Shown here in pieces: positions 59,980 through 64,000 of a stretch of 64,000 nt of DNA. Every line of letters starts with the position of its first letter. The first letter of the stretch is position 1. Source of the stretch: Oceanirhabdus sp942490885. Its GTDB lineage: Bacteria > Bacillota > Clostridia > Clostridiales > Clostridiaceae. Location of the stretch: positions 2,666,001-2,730,000 of the forward strand of contig CALNYT010000002.1 of assembly GCA_942490885.1 (NCBI GenBank), given 5' to 3'. A program made the position numbers and the translations under genes. The notes under the pieces are model-generated. The model was not told the origin of the DNA, did no database searches, and saw only the letters and a list, made by a program, of their open reading frames with translations.

Positions 59980-60516
59980 ATGGGAAGAAAATCCAAACAA
60001 ATTTCAACATTACATGGATATACACTAGATGAATTAATAGATATCAAAAATAATAACTCAAGTAAGTATGTAAGGAGCTTATTAACTACCGTAATCATGA
60101 GATATCAAGGATATTCTCCTAAGGATATCATGACTATGAATAAGGTTACTAACGCTACTATTAATACTCATATAGATAAATGGAACAAACTTGGTTCAGA
60201 AACTTTGAAAGATAATAGAGGTGGTCGTGAATCAAAATTCACAACTGAAATGGAAACAGATTTAATCGATACTGTTTTACATTCATCTCCATCAGATCAT
60301 GGGTTTGTTGCGCACACGTGGACTTGCGTCCTCTTGAGTCAATATATATTAAATAATTATGGTGAATCTTTTTCTAAATCTACTATTCATGATATTCTTA
60401 AAAAAAATAATTTGAGCTATAAAAGAGCACAGCCTAAACCAACTAAAGCTATACAAACTGAGCAAGAAAGGTTTAAAAAAAATGTCAGAAATACTACCTA
60501 TTATAGAATCATCTGA
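59980..60516 (+). CDS. IS630 transposase ORF A, copy 2
   Basis: Identical in translation to the ORF at 33818: N-terminal tandem HTH DNA-binding part, 178 residues, ATG 59980 after AAAGGAG. The eight-A slippage run is at 60475-60482. Confidence 0.9.
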   Translation: MGRKSKQISTLHGYTLDELIDIKNNNSSKYVRSLLTTVIMRYQGYSPKDIMTMNKVTNATINTHIDKWNKLGSETLKDNRGGRESKFTTEMETDLIDTVLHSSPSDHGFVAHTWTCVLLSQYILNNYGESFSKSTIHDILKKNNLSYKRAQPKPTKAIQTEQERFKKNVRNTTYYRII

Positions 60517-61057
60517 CGATTGTGTTCTTTATGCTCAAGATGAAACCTATATTAGAGTTGAATCTAGTAATAGGCGACTTTGGAGCCCAGTAGGAGTATC
60601 CCCTATATTGGAGCACAATGCTACGCATAAAGGGATTAATGCAGTTGGTGCTACCGAAGCAACTAAGAATTTTGATACCATAATAGATATCTATCCATCA
60701 GAAAAATCAATAACCTCCGTTGAAATTAAAGATTTTCTTGAACATGTATTAGAAATAAATCCATTCAAAAAGGTATACTTAGTATGGGATAATGCACGAA
60801 CTCATACTAGCAAATTAATCACTGAATTTCTTGAATTAAATGCAGAGCGTTTGATTACTATTAATTTACCTAGATATTCTCCAGATATGAATCCGCAAGA
60901 AAATCTATGGAATAGGTTAAAAGCTCTTTTGTTCAGACCTTCTGCGAGATGCTGCATAGAAGAACTTCAAGCAGATATTTTTGATATATATACCGAATTT
61001 AATTCTAATAAAGACGAAATTAATTCACTAACTAATGGTAAAAGTTTCTTGGTTTAA
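60482..61057 (+). CDS. IS630 transposase ORF B, copy 2
   Basis: Identical in translation to the ORF at 34320: DDE_3 catalytic part with QDETYIR, VWDNARTH and NPQENLWNRLK. Expected to be joined to ORF A by a +1 shift in the A-run. Confidence 0.9.
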   Translation: MSEILPIIESSDDCVLYAQDETYIRVESSNRRLWSPVGVSPILEHNATHKGINAVGATEATKNFDTIIDIYPSEKSITSVEIKDFLEHVLEINPFKKVYLVWDNARTHTSKLITEFLELNAERLITINLPRYSPDMNPQENLWNRLKALLFRPSARCCIEELQADIFDIYTEFNSNKDEINSLTNGKSFLV

Positions 61058-61175
61058 ATATAGTTTTATACTGGAATCTCTATAGCTTAAAATAATACCT
61101 CAAAAACTAATTAATTATTGTTTATAGTAATAATCAAGGTAGTAATTGTACAATATGATATCTCCTTAAAATAAA

Positions 61176-61249
61176 ATAAGGATAACAGCCTGCCTTAGGT
61201 TATAATTTTCTTACCACAAAAAACTATGAAAGGCAGGTATTATCCTTAT
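61176..61249. repeat. inverted repeat in the xdh downstream gap
   Basis: ATAAGGATAA plus CCTGCCTT pair with AAGGCAGG plus TTATCCTTAT, leaving small internal loops. It encloses no gene and directly precedes a 31-codon ORF. Together they look like the left end of a lost insertion sequence. No T-run, so it is a poor terminator. Confidence 0.55.
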
Positions 61250-61343
61250 GAATAATTTTATCGTTACTCAAGATAAGTGTAAAGAAGAAACTACTTCCAT
61301 TAGGTATAAAGAAATTTCCTTTAGAAGATTATACTCTGCTTAG
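61248..61343 (+). pseudogene. 31-codon ORF, probable N-terminal scrap of a transposase
   Basis: MNNFIVTQDKCKEETTSIRY, then KEISFRRLYSA and a stop. It starts at the edge of the inverted repeat 61176-61249, as the first gene of a small IS would. There is no further coding sequence. Family uncertain. Confidence 0.35.
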
Positions 61344-61386
61344 GTCAAGTAGTGCTTAAGTTTATTTGCACGGTATGCTAATATTA

Positions 61387-63744
61387 CTAGCCAAGTTTTC
61401 TAGCAGTCTCAAGTGCAACATTTTCAGGAGAAAGTGGTAACTTATAGAAATTAATCCCTAAAGCATCGTAAAGAGCATTTCCAATAACAGATGGCACAGA
61501 AATCATAGGGTGTTCACCAATACCTCTAGCACCATAAGGTCCATCTGGTTGGGGATTTTCAATTATAATAGGAATTATCTTCATGGGAATATCCTTTGCT
61601 GTAGGTATTTTATTGTCTGTAAAGGAAGGATTCATTAGCTTGCCTTCTGGATTGAACTTATATCCCTCAATTACTGCAGATCCAATTCCCTGGAGTACTC
61701 CGCCAATAATCTGTCCTTCAACAAGCTTAATATTGATTGCCTGGCCTATATCAAAAGCAGAGGCTATTTTAAGAATCTTAATGTCTCCGGTTTCAATATC
61801 AACTTCTATTTCAATTCCATGAGCTCCAAAAGTCCAGTCAAGAGCAGGTAATCCCTGTCCTGTTACTGGGTCCAAGAAAGTAAGTCCATCAGCCATATAG
61901 GTGCCCTTTGCTATAATCGGACCACCGATACCATTACCATTTTCGTAAGCATAACCAAGTGCAAGGTCTTTGTACTTTATTTTTCTTTCCTTATGATGGA
62001 TATGGTAAATATATTCATTTCCATGCGCTAGATACTCAACTGAAGTTCTAAGCACCTGAGAAGCCATTTCCTTCATTTGCTTAAGCATATTTTCTGCACA
62101 TTTCTTTACTGCATTTCCACCCATAAAGGTATATTTTGAAGCAACAGTAGACCAATCATAAGGATGACGACTTGTGTCGTTGTCCCACATTACCTTTACC
62201 TTTTCTATTGGCATGTCAAGAACTTCTGCTGCAATCTGAGCCATTATTGTATTTGCTCCCTGCCCCATATCTACAATTCCAAGCATAATACGTATATTAC
62301 CATCATCATCCATCTGCATAATTGCAGATGTGGAGGTATGAGGAGGCATTGCAGGAGCTTTTTGAAGGCAAGCAAGTCCCTTTCCACTGAGCTTTCCTTT
62401 ATTGAAGTTTTCTTTACGTTCCACCTCAGAACAGTATCCAGTCCACCGGATTTCCTTTGCTACAGCTTCTAGACATTCAGCAGGTCGTCCTGAATTTTCA
62501 TTTATCAGCTCTCCACTTATTGTATGAGAACCTGACCTTAATATATTCGCCATTCGGAATTCATAAGGGTCCATTCCAAGTTTCTGCGCTACCATATCCA
62601 TCTGACGTTCCACAACCCAGTGTGTTTCAAGATGCCCAAAACCTCTGTAAGCTGTGCTAAAGACTTTGTTTGTATAAAGTGTTCGAGAATGTATCTCAAT
62701 ATTAGGTATCTCGTAAGGACCTGCTCCTGAGTAAGTTGCTGCTTTCCCCACATTTACACCATAATCAGCATAAGCTCCGCTGTCCCAATCATAATAAACT
62801 TCAACAGCAGTAATCTTCCCATCTTTTTTTACCCCTGTTTTTATACGTCCACGCATCCCGGCCCTGGTAGGAAGTTGATTAAATTCCTCTTCCCTTGTTG
62901 CGGTTAACTTTACAGGTCGACCTTTGCTGGCACGTGAGAGTACTGTTACAAGTGGTTCAAGGTGTATACCTGCCTTGCCTCCAAAACCTCCTCCCACATA
63001 GGGTACAATCACCTGTATATCAGCAGTGGATATCTGTAGAGCTTTTGCAAGCAACTTGCGTACTCCAAAAGGAGATTGAGATGAAGACCATATTTTAATC
63101 TTATTTGTATAGGTGTCAGCTTGTGCTATAGCAACATGGGTTTCCATAGGCGCATGGGCAACTGCTGGAAGATCAAGCTCATTTTCTACAATTAGGTCAG
63201 CCTCTTGGAAGCCTTTTTTTACATCGCCCTTTATGGTTTTGTTCCAGCTAGCAATGTTGGAATCAGGCTGTGGAAAGAAAACACCTTTAATATATTCAAG
63301 TTCATTTATATCTTCATGTACAAGTATTTTACCTTCTAATGCTTCATCAATAGTTTGTATACTAGAAAGTTGCTTGTACTGAATTTTTATTTTGGATAAA
63401 GCAAGTTCTGCTGTCTTTTCATCTACTGCAGCAACAGCAGCAACTGGCTCTCCCTGATATCTAACAGTACCTCTTGCAAGGATACACTTGTCAACCATAT
63501 AGAGTCCAACAAGATAAGGTATATCATCACCTGTAAGTACAGCTTTAACCCCAGGTAAAGCTTTAGCTTCACTTACATCTATGGATAGAATTTCTGCTCT
63601 TGCATAGGGTGAATAAAGACACTTTGCAAACAACATTCCTGGTAATTCCATATCATAGGTAAAAACTGCCTGTCCGGTTACTTTTTCTAATGCCTCAGCT
63701 CGGTCGAAAGATTTCCCAATATGGTGGTATTGTTTATCACTCAT
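61387..63744 (-). CDS. xanthine-dehydrogenase-type molybdenum hydroxylase, large subunit
   Basis: 785 residues of the XdhA/CoxL-type molybdopterin-binding subunit: an a/b hammerhead domain at 10-130 (DRAEALEKVTGQAVFTYDM, RYQGEPVAAVAA), then the Mo-pterin domains with VPYVGGGFGGKAGIHLEP, AYRGFGHLETHWVVERQ, VDMGQGANTIMAQIAAEVL and the catalytic Glu in GARGIGEHPMISVP near residue 745. It hydroxylates a purine or N-heterocycle, passing electrons to the 2Fe-2S and FAD subunits. Its start overlaps the end of the 2Fe-2S gene. In purine-fermenting clostridia this family includes selenium-dependent enzymes, but nothing in the sequence decides that. GC-richer than its neighbours. Confidence 0.92.
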   Translation of the reverse strand: MSDKQYHHIGKSFDRAEALEKVTGQAVFTYDMELPGMLFAKCLYSPYARAEILSIDVSEAKALPGVKAVLTGDDIPYLVGLYMVDKCILARGTVRYQGEPVAAVAAVDEKTAELALSKIKIQYKQLSSIQTIDEALEGKILVHEDINELEYIKGVFFPQPDSNIASWNKTIKGDVKKGFQEADLIVENELDLPAVAHAPMETHVAIAQADTYTNKIKIWSSSQSPFGVRKLLAKALQISTADIQVIVPYVGGGFGGKAGIHLEPLVTVLSRASKGRPVKLTATREEEFNQLPTRAGMRGRIKTGVKKDGKITAVEVYYDWDSGAYADYGVNVGKAATYSGAGPYEIPNIEIHSRTLYTNKVFSTAYRGFGHLETHWVVERQMDMVAQKLGMDPYEFRMANILRSGSHTISGELINENSGRPAECLEAVAKEIRWTGYCSEVERKENFNKGKLSGKGLACLQKAPAMPPHTSTSAIMQMDDDGNIRIMLGIVDMGQGANTIMAQIAAEVLDMPIEKVKVMWDNDTSRHPYDWSTVASKYTFMGGNAVKKCAENMLKQMKEMASQVLRTSVEYLAHGNEYIYHIHHKERKIKYKDLALGYAYENGNGIGGPIIAKGTYMADGLTFLDPVTGQGLPALDWTFGAHGIEIEVDIETGDIKILKIASAFDIGQAINIKLVEGQIIGGVLQGIGSAVIEGYKFNPEGKLMNPSFTDNKIPTAKDIPMKIIPIIIENPQPDGPYGARGIGEHPMISVPSVIGNALYDALGINFYKLPLSPENVALETARKLG

Positions 63745-64000
63745 TCTCCATTAACCCCCTTTCAAGCTTGGCAGCTGATTTGATTGCCGCTATAATAGGA
63801 ACATATCCTGTGCAGCGACAAAAATTACCTGCAATTGCTTCCTTTATTTCTTTCTCATTGGGGTCAGAATTTCTATCTAAAAGAGCCCGTGCTGACATTA
63901 ACATACCTGGAGTGCAAAAACCACATTGAAGAGCATCATGGCTTATGAACTCCTGCTGAAGTATTGAGATTTTTCCATTCTTATTAAGTCCTTCTACTGT
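63737..64000 (-). CDS. 2Fe-2S subunit of the molybdenum hydroxylase, C-terminal part
   Basis: The last 87 codons are visible, with the frame open at base 64000. The second cluster motif of the CO-dehydrogenase/xanthine-dehydrogenase small subunit is complete: CGFCTPGMLMSARALL and GNFCRCTGYVPIIAAI. It transfers electrons from the Mo site. It overlaps the large-subunit start by eight bases (ATGAGTGA). Confidence 0.93.
   Translation of the reverse strand, partial: TVEGLNKNGKISILQQEFISHDALQCGFCTPGMLMSARALLDRNSDPNEKEIKEAIAGNFCRCTGYVPIIAAIKSAAKLERGLMENE

Larger units (their letters stand above)
59884..61084 (+). mobile_element. IS630-family insertion sequence, copy 2
   Basis: 1201 bp with the same ends, length and predicted proteins as the copy at 33722-34922. 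Flanked on the left by a 105-bp MITE sharing the TA. Confidence 0.93.

Overview
The window is AT-rich DNA from an anaerobic, amino-acid- and purine-fermenting member of the Clostridia. The evidence is strong Shine-Dalgarno sites, sigma-A type promoters (TTGATT/TATAAT with 17-base spacing), and gene content: an oxygen-sensitive glycyl radical enzyme with its activase, a selenocysteine-containing HesB-like protein, a xanthine-dehydrogenase-type molybdenum hydroxylase, an Opp peptide importer and methyl-accepting chemotaxis proteins. The species cannot be fixed from sequence alone. No rRNA, tRNA or CRISPR array was seen.

Layout. 1-2.6 kb: start of an amino-acid permease, a 105-bp MITE and an ISAs1-family insertion sequence. 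2.6-7.8 kb: MATE pump with divergent MerR regulator, then a GC-richer, probably acquired regulatory/ABC locus in which the response regulator is intact but the histidine kinase, ATPase, permease and a small HTH gene all look internally deleted. 8-9.3 kb: small membrane protein and J-domain protein. 9.6-15.1 kb: lipid kinase, pseudouridine catabolism pair (psuG and an HTH-psuK fusion), DUF3006 gene, HesB selenoprotein and an 8-oxoguanine-deaminase-like amidohydrolase. 15.2-16.9 kb: a decayed IS200/IS605 element splitting a small ORF. 17-22 kb: a glycine-riboswitch-controlled EIIC-like membrane protein, Cof phosphatase, NupC and the PPDK regulatory protein. 22-30.4 kb: LRR protein, two SPFH proteins, a zinc-ribbon membrane protein and HelD. 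30.4-33.3 kb: candidate small RNA, Prs and a DUF2089 operon. 33.4-34.9 kb: IS630 copy 1 with a flanking element. 35-42.8 kb: rhomboid protease, ferredoxin/NapH-like pair, PlsC plus HTH regulator, MntP behind a manganese riboswitch, and several small unknown genes. 42.9-48.9 kb: oppBCDFA. 49.2-54.4 kb: hydroxyproline utilisation (hypE, hypD, proC) with an XRE-cupin regulator. 54.6-58.9 kb: two chemoreceptors. 59.3-61.1 kb: MITE fused to IS630 copy 2. 61.4-64 kb: molybdenum hydroxylase large subunit and the end of its 2Fe-2S subunit.

How the genes fit together. Peptides enter through Opp. Hydroxyproline is dehydrated by HypD (activated by HypE) to pyrroline-5-carboxylate, which ProC reduces to proline. 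NupC, PsuG/PsuK, the deaminase-like amidohydrolase and the molybdenum hydroxylase fit nucleoside and purine salvage or fermentation. RNA-level control is visible twice: a glycine riboswitch with attenuator before the EIIC-like gene and a Mn2+ (yybP-ykoY) riboswitch with attenuator before mntP.

Mobile DNA is the second theme. An IS630-family element (two copies with identical predicted proteins) shares its terminal inverted repeats with four copies of a 105-bp MITE and with one 265-bp element, and both IS copies sit back-to-back with such an element at a shared TA.
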